From: Verrucomicrobiota bacterium
GTDB lineage: Bacteria; Verrucomicrobiota; Verrucomicrobiia; Chthoniobacterales; UBA10450
NCBI GenBank assembly: GCA_003218535.1
Contig: QHNV01000085.1
Coordinates: 1-37,817, forward strand
Length of the DNA stretch: 37,817 nt
Reading direction: 5' to 3'
A program made the position numbers and the translations under genes. The notes under the pieces are model-generated. The model searched no databases. It was not told the DNA's origin and saw only the letters and a program-made list of their open reading frames with translations. Shown here piece by piece: positions 7,821 to 16,830 of the stretch (position 1 is its first letter; each line of letters begins with the position of its first letter).

Positions 7821-8969
7821 ATGAAAATGAAAATCCGAAATCCGAAATCCGAAATCCGAAATCGTCTGATCGTTGCGGCCAGTGAGACTGATCCAGACAT
7901 GCTGTACGCCACGAAGTTTTGGGCGCCTGATCCCTTTATTTTCCTGGAGCGAAATGGCAAGCGCACGCTGGTCTTGAGCGATTTGGAAATCGATCGGGGC
8001 CGAAACCAAGCCGACGCCGATGAATTTGTTATGTTCAGTGAGATCGAGCGCGAAGTGCAGGGCAAATCCAAAAAAGCGCCGCCCTACGAAAAAGTGCTCG
8101 CGCATTTTCTGCGAAAGCGTGGCGTGAGATCGACAATCGTTCCGGCAAATTTCCCGCTTCGTTACGCGGAAGAACTCGCCGCGAACAAAATTCGTGTCCG
8201 CGCGACCAACGGCCTTTTCTGGCCGGAGCGCGAAGCGAAATCGAACAAGGAAATCGAGATGATCTGTGGCGGGTTGCGAATTACCGAAGCAGGGCTCCGG
8301 CGGGCAATTGAAATTCTAAAAGCATCGAAGCCCGGACCCGGGAAAAAACTGCGCTGGAATGGAAAAACTCTGACCTCGGAAATGCTGCGCGCCGAAATTG
8401 ATTCCACGATTTTGCGCGCAGGCGGCGTCCCGACCGGAACAATCGTCGCCGGCGGCGACCAGGCTTGCGATCCGCACGAACGCGGTCATGGTCCGCTTTA
8501 CGCGGACTCACTCATTATTCTCGATGTTTTCCCGCGCGACGCGAAGACCGGCTACTTCGGCGACATGACCCGCACGGTTTTGCGCGGGCGCGCCAGCGAC
8601 CCGCAGCGCAAGCTTTGGAACACCGTGAAGGCCGGACAAGCGCTTGCTTTGAAGAAGATCAAGGCGGGCGTCGACGGGATGGGAATTCATAAGGCGATCC
8701 AGGAATTTTTCGCGAAGCGCGGTTTCCCGACGGAGATTCGCAAAGGGCGGCGAGTCGGATTTTTCCATGGGACCGGTCACGGCCTTGGCTTGGAGATTCA
8801 CGAGTATCCGCGTTTGCAAAAAGTGACCCTGAAAGATCGACAAGTACTGACGGTTGAGCCCGGCTTGTATTACCCAGGACTCGGCGGCGTGCGGATTGAA
8901 GACGTAGTCCTGGTTACCAAAACGGGTTGCAGAATTCTGTCGCGGTTTCCAAAGCAATTAGAAATCTAG
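7821..8969 (+). CDS. M24 metallopeptidase (Xaa-Pro aminopeptidase type)
   Basis: The 382-residue protein has the creatinase-like N-domain and the pita-bread catalytic domain of M24 peptidases. All five metal ligands are visible: Asp235 (ILDVFP), Asp248 (GYFGDMTRT), His320 (FHGTGHGLGLEIHE), Glu346 (LTVEPGLYY) and Glu360 (GVRIEDVV). It should remove N-terminal residues preceding proline, or act as a related dipeptidase, in the cytoplasm. The gene starts 1 nt after the stop of the ABC transporter, with AAGGAG 5 nt before the ATG, so translation is probably coupled. The first 15 residues (MKMKIRNPKSEIRNR) are encoded by a tandem AAATCCG repeat, and family similarity begins only at LIVAASETDPDMLYATKF. 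Confidence 0.9.
   Translation: MKMKIRNPKSEIRNRLIVAASETDPDMLYATKFWAPDPFIFLERNGKRTLVLSDLEIDRGRNQADADEFVMFSEIEREVQGKSKKAPPYEKVLAHFLRKRGVRSTIVPANFPLRYAEELAANKIRVRATNGLFWPEREAKSNKEIEMICGGLRITEAGLRRAIEILKASKPGPGKKLRWNGKTLTSEMLRAEIDSTILRAGGVPTGTIVAGGDQACDPHERGHGPLYADSLIILDVFPRDAKTGYFGDMTRTVLRGRASDPQRKLWNTVKAGQALALKKIKAGVDGMGIHKAIQEFFAKRGFPTEIRKGRRVGFFHGTGHGLGLEIHEYPRLQKVTLKDRQVLTVEPGLYYPGLGGVRIEDVVLVTKTGCRILSRFPKQLEI
7831..7864 (+). repeat. AAATCCG heptamer array inside a gene start
   Basis: Four perfect AAATCCG units (7831-7858) plus a partial AAATCG (to 7864) form codons 4-14 of the M24 peptidase. Because 7 is not a multiple of 3, the array is read in all three phases and gives KIRNPKSEIRNR. No inverted partner array and no S23 gene are near it. 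It resembles in unit length the arrays around the two S23 genes. Confidence 0.85.
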
Positions 8970-8973
8970 ATGG

Positions 8974-8995
8974 AACGCGTTGTTTTCAACGCGTT
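8974..8995. repeat. Intergenic hairpin, 9-bp stem
   Basis: AACGCGTTG, loop TTTT, CAACGCGTT, starting 5 nt after the stop of the M24 peptidase. The stem is perfect. There is no T-run after it, so a Rho-independent terminator is not well supported. It resembles in sequence the hairpin at 1549-1573. The rest of the 169-nt gap shows nothing but a possible promoter at 9101-9129. Confidence 0.5.
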
Positions 8996-9100
8996 GGTAT
9001 ACTGATGTGCCTTGGGCGCCAAACTTGCATCGTCTTCGGATAAGCCGATCCACCGAATGAACACGCAACGTGATTGGGCGTCTAATTTTCCAGCGGCAAT

Positions 9101-9129
9101 GTGACAAGTTGCTTTGCCCGCATTAAATT
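9101..9129 (+). promoter_or_regulatory. Possible promoter giving a near-leaderless mRNA
   Basis: GTGACA (9101-9106), a 17-nt spacer and TAAATT (9124-9129) fit sigma-70 spacing. The predicted start of transcription (about 9136) is only a few bases before the ATG at 9139, and no Shine-Dalgarno sequence precedes that ATG, so the message could be nearly leaderless. It is a pattern match only. Confidence 0.28.
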
Positions 9130-9138
9130 AAGTCCCAC

Positions 9139-9837
9139 ATGTATTATCCTTACGGCTTTGGGCTGGGGTCTCATTGGTTACTTTATATCGGTGTTCCGTT
9201 GATCATTGGAATTTGGGCGCAAATTCGGGTTAGCGGTGCGTTCAGCCGATGGAGCAAGGTGCGCGACAGCGCAAACATCACTGGCGCGGAATGCGCGCGT
9301 GAGATCTTGCAAGCAGCGCAGATTCACGATGTCGATGTTGTGGAGACAAACGATTTCCTCGGGGACCATTATGATCCGACAAAGAAGAAACTTCATTTGT
9401 CGAGCAATGTTTATCACACGCCCTCGGTCGCGGCCGTGGGTATTGCCGCGCATGAGACGGGGCATGCAATCCAACACGCGAAGGCCTATGCACCGTTGAA
9501 GGCGCGCATGGCGATCGTGCCGGTAACAATGATTGCATCGCAAATGCTGCCTTTCATCATCATTGGGGGCTTGTTTTTTGGAATCACCGGCTTGATTACT
9601 CTTGGGATTTATTGCTACCTGATCCTGCTTGTTTTTCAGCTCATCACGTTGCCAGTAGAATTTGATGCTTCCCGACGCGCGAAAATTATCTTGCGCGAAA
9701 TGGGCATCGTGCAGCCCGGGCGCGAAGTGGCGGGCGTGAACAATGTGCTCAACGCGGCTGCGCTGACTTATGTGGCGGCATTTATCGCTGCGCTGGGGAA
9801 CTTGCTCTGGCTCATGTCGATCCGCGATCGGCGGTGA
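9139..9837 (+). CDS. YugP-type membrane zinc metallopeptidase
   Basis: The 232-residue protein belongs to the neutral zinc metallopeptidase family represented by Bacillus YugP. A glycine/tyrosine-rich start leads into a first TM (about residues 11-28). The catalytic motif is AAHETGHAIQHA, with His105, Glu106 and His109. The following region has two or three hydrophobic segments (about 125-165 and 205-225). The LPVEFDASRRAKIIL block typical of the family lies near residue 172 and probably supplies the third zinc ligand. Full length for the family. Its substrate is unknown. Predicted inner-membrane location fits the downstream sigma factor, membrane partner and HtrA-like protein as an envelope-related cluster. 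Confidence 0.88.
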   Translation: MYYPYGFGLGSHWLLYIGVPLIIGIWAQIRVSGAFSRWSKVRDSANITGAECAREILQAAQIHDVDVVETNDFLGDHYDPTKKKLHLSSNVYHTPSVAAVGIAAHETGHAIQHAKAYAPLKARMAIVPVTMIASQMLPFIIIGGLFFGITGLITLGIYCYLILLVFQLITLPVEFDASRRAKIILREMGIVQPGREVAGVNNVLNAAALTYVAAFIAALGNLLWLMSIRDRR

Positions 9838-9977
9838 TCAACGCGCGGTTCAAGAAAATGGATCGGGTTCTCGCCTTGTCCGCCACCGGACGGATTCGCC
9901 GTGGCGAACCTGCTCGCCGGATCTCCGATTTGTTATCGTCGGGTCTCGATGCGCGTGCTAAGTCTAAGCGACAGGCG

Positions 9978-10574
9978 ATGGATCAGCCGAGAACGGATGA
10001 AGATCAGGAGTTGTTGACGCGCACGAAATCCGGCGACGCCAGCGCGTTCGATCAACTCGTGATCAAATATACCCCGCGGCTTTACGGCTTGGTTTACAAC
10101 ATGACTGCGAACCATGAGGACACGAACGATCTTTTGCAGGATATTTTTTCCAAAGCTTACAAAGCGATCCGTGGATTCCGTGGTAAATCGACTTTTTACA
10201 CGTGGATCCACTCCATCGCGGTGAATATGACGCTGAATTTTCTCAAGAAACGCGGCCGCCGCTTTCAACTCAGCCTGGACGATGTCGATGCCAGCATCCA
10301 AAACGATAAGGAATTCCTCGAAGCGACAGCAACTTCCAGCCCGGTGCGGGAAGCAGACCTCTCCGAGCTGCAGCGAAGATTGAACGAGGCCATGATGAAA
10401 TTGTCTGATGATCACAGAGCCGTGGTCACGATGTTCCATATCCAAGGAATGCCCCACGCGGAGATCAGTAAAATCTTGCGTGTTTCGGAAGGAACGGTAC
10501 GTTCGAGGCTCTTCTACGCGAATCGACAACTGCAAAATTACCTGGACGAATTTCGAAAGAATCCCGTTTCTTAA
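9978..10574 (+). CDS. ECF-type RNA polymerase sigma factor
   Basis: The 198-residue sigma-70 family protein has region 2 (SAFDQLVIKYTPRLYGLVYN, then HEDTNDLLQDIFSKAYKAI and TFYTWIHSIAVNMTLNFLKK) and region 4 (LSDDHRAVVTMFHIQGMPHAEISKILRVSEGTVRSRLF). It should direct RNA polymerase to a small regulon. The frame is open back to a GTG at 9834, which overlaps the YugP stop by 4 nt. I chose the ATG at 9978 because family similarity begins about 12 residues later and the 48 upstream residues look like non-coding spill-over. The GTG start remains possible. It is followed 11 nt later by a single-TM protein and then by an HtrA-like protein, which suggests a membrane-signalling operon. Confidence 0.88.
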   Translation: MDQPRTDEDQELLTRTKSGDASAFDQLVIKYTPRLYGLVYNMTANHEDTNDLLQDIFSKAYKAIRGFRGKSTFYTWIHSIAVNMTLNFLKKRGRRFQLSLDDVDASIQNDKEFLEATATSSPVREADLSELQRRLNEAMMKLSDDHRAVVTMFHIQGMPHAEISKILRVSEGTVRSRLFYANRQLQNYLDEFRKNPVS

Positions 10575-10585
10575 CCGGCGCTGAA

Positions 10586-11077
10586 ATGGACGAGTTCAAC
10601 GACAACGAAATCTCGAAGCTTCTTCGGTTGAAACGCTACGAGCAACCGCCGCCCGGTTACTTCGAAAATTTCCTGCATGAATTTCATCGCCGGCAGCGTG
10701 ATGAATTATTGCGTCAGCCGCTGTGGCGAATCTGCCTGGATCGCGCTCACGAATTCAAGTTCCGATTCCCTGTTCGTTCCTTGGCTTCTTATCCGGCGGC
10801 TGTCGCTGCGGTGTTGGTCTGTGGGGCAATCATTTCGTTGAAGATTTATCAGCAACCGGAGACCACCCAGGTCGCGCTCCAGAGTCCCCCGGCATTATCG
10901 ACACCGACGAGTACGGACGCACAATGGACGCTGGCGTCTCCGGGAGCTACGCGGACCTTCCGGATGCAACCACTTCACCGTTTCGATGCCAGCACCCAAA
11001 CTCACTGGGCGACGACACCGCCCCGTTATGTGCTAGATAGCGTCCCTGTGAGTTATGAGCCGACGTTCAGATTCTAG
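10586..11077 (+). CDS. Single-TM protein, likely membrane partner of the sigma factor
   Basis: The 163-residue protein starts with a cytosolic helical part (SKLLRLKRYEQPPPGYFENF, FHRRQRDELLRQ). It has one clear TM at about residues 66-88 (YPAAVAAVLVCGAIISLKIY) and a Ser/Thr/Pro-rich outer tail. There is no zinc-type anti-sigma HxxxCxxC motif and I do not recognise a named domain. Position directly after an ECF sigma factor and the N-in single-TM topology suggest an anti-sigma role, which is inference. The last 23 nt overlap the start of the HtrA-like gene, so the two are probably co-translated. Confidence 0.75.
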   Translation: MDEFNDNEISKLLRLKRYEQPPPGYFENFLHEFHRRQRDELLRQPLWRICLDRAHEFKFRFPVRSLASYPAAVAAVLVCGAIISLKIYQQPETTQVALQSPPALSTPTSTDAQWTLASPGATRTFRMQPLHRFDASTQTHWATTPPRYVLDSVPVSYEPTFRF

Positions 11078-12176
11078 GAGCGCCAGTTGTCATCTTAAGT
11101 GGCGCGAAGGATTTCTCTTCGGCGCGTGCGGGATCGGAATCATTGCCGTGATCTTCTGCTCAGGCGAGAGCTTGCTTTATGCTCAAGAGCAGTCTGCCGC
11201 AGTCATTAGCCACGAGGTCAAGGAAATTTTTGAGCGCGCGGGCAAAGCAGTAGTTAAGATCCATGGACTCGATCAGCACAGCCCAATTTGCGGTACCGGA
11301 TTTTTTATTGACCCCACAGGCACGCTTTACACGGCCTACACAGTGGGCGGGGAAGCGGATAATTTCTCGGTCGAGTTCGCGGGTCAAAAATATCCCGCGC
11401 GTCAACTAGTGGCGGATATTCGCAGCGGCACTGCGATGTTAAAGATCGACGCCGCCACGCCCGTCTTGCCGATTGGAAAATCAGAGGAACTGGAAGTGGC
11501 GACGCCTGTGGTTGCAGTGGGTTTCCCGCTGGATTTGGCTCAAACGCCAAATTTCGGAATGATCGCCGGCTTCGATCACAAATATCTAGGTCGCTATTTT
11601 TCGACGACGCATCTGCGCGTCAATTTGCCCACTCAGCGAGGAGAGGCTGGCGCGCCGCTGCTGAACATGAAAGGCGAAGTCGTTGGCATCCTGGTCAGCA
11701 GTCTGGAAAACAATTCATCGTGTTATGCTGTGCCAATCGAAGCGGCGGAGAAAATCCGTAGGGATTTTGTTCGTTTCGGCGAGGCCAGACACGGCTGGGT
11801 GGGGATCAATGTTACCGAGGCCCCTCAACCGGTGGAAGGTTCGCGCGCGGAAATGGCACAGATCATGGACGGCACGCCGGCGGCCTATTCCGGAATCAAA
11901 CGCGGCGACATTCTCTTGTCAGTAGGACGAAAAAAAGTTACTCAGCCGGAAGACGTACTGGATGCTTCGTTCTTCATCACTGCTGGCGACATCGTGCCAA
12001 TCACAGTGATGCGCGGAAACAAGAAGCTGACATTCGAAGTGCAGGCAGATCTTCATCCGGCCAGCAAAAATCTGCCTGTACTGCCTGACGGGACGCAGCT
12101 TCCTGCAGCCGCGGCAGCAGACGGAAACCACGCTATTCCTCTCAAGTTGGACTCCGAAGCACAACGCACGCCGTAG
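11055..12176 (+). CDS. HtrA-like pseudoprotease with PDZ domain
   Basis: The 373-residue protein has a membrane anchor or signal segment (about 21-40, FGACGIGIIAVIFCS). A trypsin-like HtrA domain follows (about 55-245: KAVVKIHG, GTGFFIDPTGTLYTAYTV, VVAVGFPLD, GAPLLNMKGEVVGIL), then a PDZ domain (about 250-340: GWVGINV, TPAAYSGIKRGDILLSVG). All three catalytic positions are changed. The His of the usual TNAHV is Tyr95, the Asp of TDIAVLKI is Gly125 (SGTAMLKI), and the Ser of GNSGGPL is Ala198 (GEAGAPL). The fold appears kept, so it is likely a binding or sensing protein and not a protease. It overlaps the sigma-partner gene by 23 nt. An intact Do protease lies at 16831. Confidence 0.85.
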   Translation: MSRRSDSRSASCHLKWREGFLFGACGIGIIAVIFCSGESLLYAQEQSAAVISHEVKEIFERAGKAVVKIHGLDQHSPICGTGFFIDPTGTLYTAYTVGGEADNFSVEFAGQKYPARQLVADIRSGTAMLKIDAATPVLPIGKSEELEVATPVVAVGFPLDLAQTPNFGMIAGFDHKYLGRYFSTTHLRVNLPTQRGEAGAPLLNMKGEVVGILVSSLENNSSCYAVPIEAAEKIRRDFVRFGEARHGWVGINVTEAPQPVEGSRAEMAQIMDGTPAAYSGIKRGDILLSVGRKKVTQPEDVLDASFFITAGDIVPITVMRGNKKLTFEVQADLHPASKNLPVLPDGTQLPAAAAADGNHAIPLKLDSEAQRTP

Positions 12177-12193
12177 CGAGCAAAGCACCGAAT

Positions 12194-14476
<2,283 letters not shown>

Positions 14477-14490
14477 CTAGAATCGGAATA

Positions 14491-16275
14491 GTGAAAGTGG
14501 GCGAGCGAATTCTCGGCGTGGAAGGTGGCGGAACGAAAACCGCTTGGTGTCTCGTCGAACGGACGGAGGCGACCTTTAGCGTTATTGGGCAGGGAAAACT
14601 ACCGCCCTCGAACTTTCGCTTGGAAATGCCAGAACGCCTGAAAGCGATTTTTCGCGAACTCCCCAGTGAAATCGATCGCGCTGGAGTTTTTCTTGCGGGA
14701 TGTAGCACGGCCGAAGATCAACAATCGCTTTCACGGCTCTGCGCGGAAATCTGGCCGCATACCAGGATCATAACTGGCAGCGACCGCGAATCTGGGCTCG
14801 CCGTAGCTTTGGGGCATAGCGACGGAATTGTGGTGAGCGCCGGCAGCGGCTCGTCCGTTACGGCACGTCGTGGTGAGCGGACCGAAAAAGCCGGCGATTG
14901 GGGCCACATTCTGGGCGATACAGGCGGCGGATATTTTCTCTCGATCCAGACGCTTCGCCTGATCTTGCGCGAGCATGATCTGCACCGGGAGGAAATGCCG
15001 TTCACGCCGAAAATTTTGCAGGCACTCTCGTTAAACAATTTTGATGAACTTGTTCGCTGGGCACAGGCGGCCGACAAAATGGAAATCGCGCTGCTAGCTC
15101 CCGTGGTTTTCGAGGCCGCAGCTCGCGGTGAGCCCCGCATTGTCGAGATCATCGAAAATGGGGTTCAGGCTCTCTGCCATTACACCGAGGCGGTCGCCTC
15201 TCGTCTTCACTTGCTTGCGCCGAAAGTGGTGTTGATGGGTGGTCTCTTTTACCGGGACTCGATCTACACGCACGCGTTTCGACGTAGACTCAAAAAGAAC
15301 CTCCCCGACGCTCGTGTGACAATTGCGGAATGCGCTCCAGAGTTTGGAGCCGCGTGGCTCGCAGCGCAGACGCGTGATCACATTATTTTCGAGCCAAAAC
15401 TTTCTGATAAGGAGATCGATAATCTGGCGGCGGCGCTAACCGAACAACGCAACCCTCGCTCAGAGAATTTGGAAAAACTGAGTCCGCGCGAACTGGTCGA
15501 ACTTTTCGTCGAGGAGGAAAAATTTGTTCAAGAGGCCTTACGCGGGGCGATTGTCGATCTTACCTGCGCAATCGAGCTCGCAGCTGAATCGTTGCGAAAT
15601 GGCGGCCGGTTGTTTTATGTAGGTGCAGGCAGCAGCGGACGTATTGGGGTTCTCGATGCGAGCGAGATCCCTCCAACGTTCGGCGCGTCGCCCGATCTCG
15701 TGCAGGGATTGATCGCTGGTGGTGTGACTGCGCTTTATCGAAGTGTCGAAGGCGCTGAAGACGAAGAGAGTGCCGGCGCCTTAGCATTGGATGAGCGCGG
15801 AATTAAAAACAGCGATGTCGTGCTTGGAATCACGGCGAGCGGGCGAACGCCATTCGTTCTTGGTGCCTTAGTGCGCGCAAAGTCGTTAGGGGCAAAAACG
15901 ATTTTGCTCACTTGCAATCCAGCTGTAGTCCCGACTTGTCGGGATGACCCCGGTCAGCGGCGAACAGCGATCGCGGCTACAGTCGCCGATCTAGTGATCT
16001 CCCTTGTGGTTGGTCCGGAGCTTCTCACCGGCTCGACGAGATTGAAAGCGGGTACGGTAACGAAAGTCGCTCTCAATACCATTAGCACCGGCGCGATGGT
16101 GATGCTGGGTAGAGTGCGCGGCAATTTGATGATCGATTTGCGCACGACCAGCACAAAGCTACGCGATCGCGCTACGCGTGTCGTGGCCGAGTTAGCCCAG
16201 TGTGATTACGATTCCGCGCGCCAGCAGCTTGAAGCGGCTAACTGGAACTTGCGCGCCGTCGTGGACAAGTCGTAG
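14491..16275 (+). CDS. murQ: Amino-sugar kinase fused to MurNAc-6-P etherase
   Basis: This 594-residue protein joins two enzymes. Residues about 1-305 are a BadF/BadG-type sugar kinase (LGVEGGGTKTAWCLV phosphate loop, VVSAGSGSSV, GDWGHILGDTGGGYF), the family of GlcNAc kinases and Clostridium MurK. Residues about 315-594 are MurQ (LTEQRNPRSENL, YVGAGSSGRIGVLDASEIPP, VEGAEDEE, VVGPELLTGSTRLKAGT), which removes the lactyl ether from MurNAc-6-phosphate to give GlcNAc-6-phosphate. The fusion suggests phosphorylation and ether cleavage of recycled MurNAc in one polypeptide, which is inference. I use GTG 14491 because similarity starts at RILGVEGGG. A TTG at 14422 would include hairpin DNA. A 14-residue insertion carrying a palindrome lies near residue 480. 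Confidence 0.9.
   Translation: MKVGERILGVEGGGTKTAWCLVERTEATFSVIGQGKLPPSNFRLEMPERLKAIFRELPSEIDRAGVFLAGCSTAEDQQSLSRLCAEIWPHTRIITGSDRESGLAVALGHSDGIVVSAGSGSSVTARRGERTEKAGDWGHILGDTGGGYFLSIQTLRLILREHDLHREEMPFTPKILQALSLNNFDELVRWAQAADKMEIALLAPVVFEAAARGEPRIVEIIENGVQALCHYTEAVASRLHLLAPKVVLMGGLFYRDSIYTHAFRRRLKKNLPDARVTIAECAPEFGAAWLAAQTRDHIIFEPKLSDKEIDNLAAALTEQRNPRSENLEKLSPRELVELFVEEEKFVQEALRGAIVDLTCAIELAAESLRNGGRLFYVGAGSSGRIGVLDASEIPPTFGASPDLVQGLIAGGVTALYRSVEGAEDEESAGALALDERGIKNSDVVLGITASGRTPFVLGALVRAKSLGAKTILLTCNPAVVPTCRDDPGQRRTAIAATVADLVISLVVGPELLTGSTRLKAGTVTKVALNTISTGAMVMLGRVRGNLMIDLRTTSTKLRDRATRVVAELAQCDYDSARQQLEAANWNLRAVVDKS
15929..15944. repeat. Palindrome inside the murQ coding region
   Basis: TCCCGAC, TT, GTCGGGA forms a 7-bp perfect stem within the MurQ domain. 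It falls between the conserved CNP and VVGPE motifs, where this protein has about 29 residues and E. coli MurQ has about 15. The local peptide VVPTCRDDPGQRRTA is unlike the family. It looks like an in-frame insertion of about 42 nt. Confidence 0.6.
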
Positions 16276-16441
16276 CCACCGCTCTGTAAGCCCCCTAGCG
16301 AGGCTCGGTTGTTGATGCGACGGGGCACAGGCCGGTAGCCACAGCGAGCGATCGTCAGACTTTTACAGAAACTTTTGTTCTGATAAGCGCAACGGAACTG
16401 CCTCGCACGAAGCAAGGTATGACTTAACCGAAAGGAAACCT

Positions 16442-16591
16442 ATGCTCTGGACAATCTTTGTGATCCTGCTGATTCTCTGGCTGCTTGGATTGGTCAGCTC
16501 CTATACCTTGGGCGGATTCATTCACATCCTGCTCGTGCTTGCCATCATAGTGCTGATAATCAATTTGATCCAAGGCCGCCGGCCATTGTAA
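16442..16591 (+). CDS. lmo0937-type 49-residue membrane protein
   Basis: A 49-codon gene, ATG at 16442, with AAAGGAAA about 6 nt upstream. The product MLWTIFVILLILWLLGLVSS... has two hydrophobic helices separated by YTLGGFIHI and ends INLIQGRRPL. This is the pattern of the small lmo0937-family membrane proteins, widespread, often stress-linked and of unknown function. The 166-nt stretch before it (16276-16441) holds no gene or strong repeat that I can identify. Only 11 nt separate it from the next small membrane protein, so the two probably share a transcript. Confidence 0.82.
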   Translation: MLWTIFVILLILWLLGLVSSYTLGGFIHILLVLAIIVLIINLIQGRRPL

Positions 16592-16602
16592 AACTCGCTG
16601 TG

Positions 16603-16824
16603 ATGAAACCGGCCGGTATCGTCGGCATCGTTCTAATCATTGTCGGTGTCGTGTCGCTGGTATATGGCGGCTTCACTTACACCAAGCGCGAGAAGGTGCT
16701 CGAATTCGGTCCGATTCAGGCAACTGCAGAAAAGCAACACACTCTCGCGTTCCCGCCGGTGCTCGGCGGCATTTGCCTGGTCGGCGGGATAGTACTTGTG
16801 ATCGTCGGTAGCCGCAAAAGCTAA
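16603..16824 (+). CDS. Small two-TM protein (DUF3185-like)
   Basis: The 73-residue protein has two hydrophobic helices (PAGIVGIVLIIVGVVSLVYG and VLGGICLVGGIVLVIVG) around a polar loop, TYTKREKVLEFGPIQATAEKQHT. This layout is like small DUF3185-type membrane proteins, and no function is known. The start could also be the GTG at 16600 directly before the ATG. It ends 6 nt before the convergent Do protease gene. Together with the 49-residue protein upstream it forms a small membrane-protein pair. Confidence 0.75.
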   Translation: MKPAGIVGIVLIIVGVVSLVYGGFTYTKREKVLEFGPIQATAEKQHTLAFPPVLGGICLVGGIVLVIVGSRKS

Positions 16825-16830
16825 TTGCGC

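Noticed and set aside
9834-9977. N-terminal extension of the first ECF sigma factor from a GTG overlapping the previous stop
   Set aside because: The 48 added residues show no sigma-family character. I kept it only as an alternative start.
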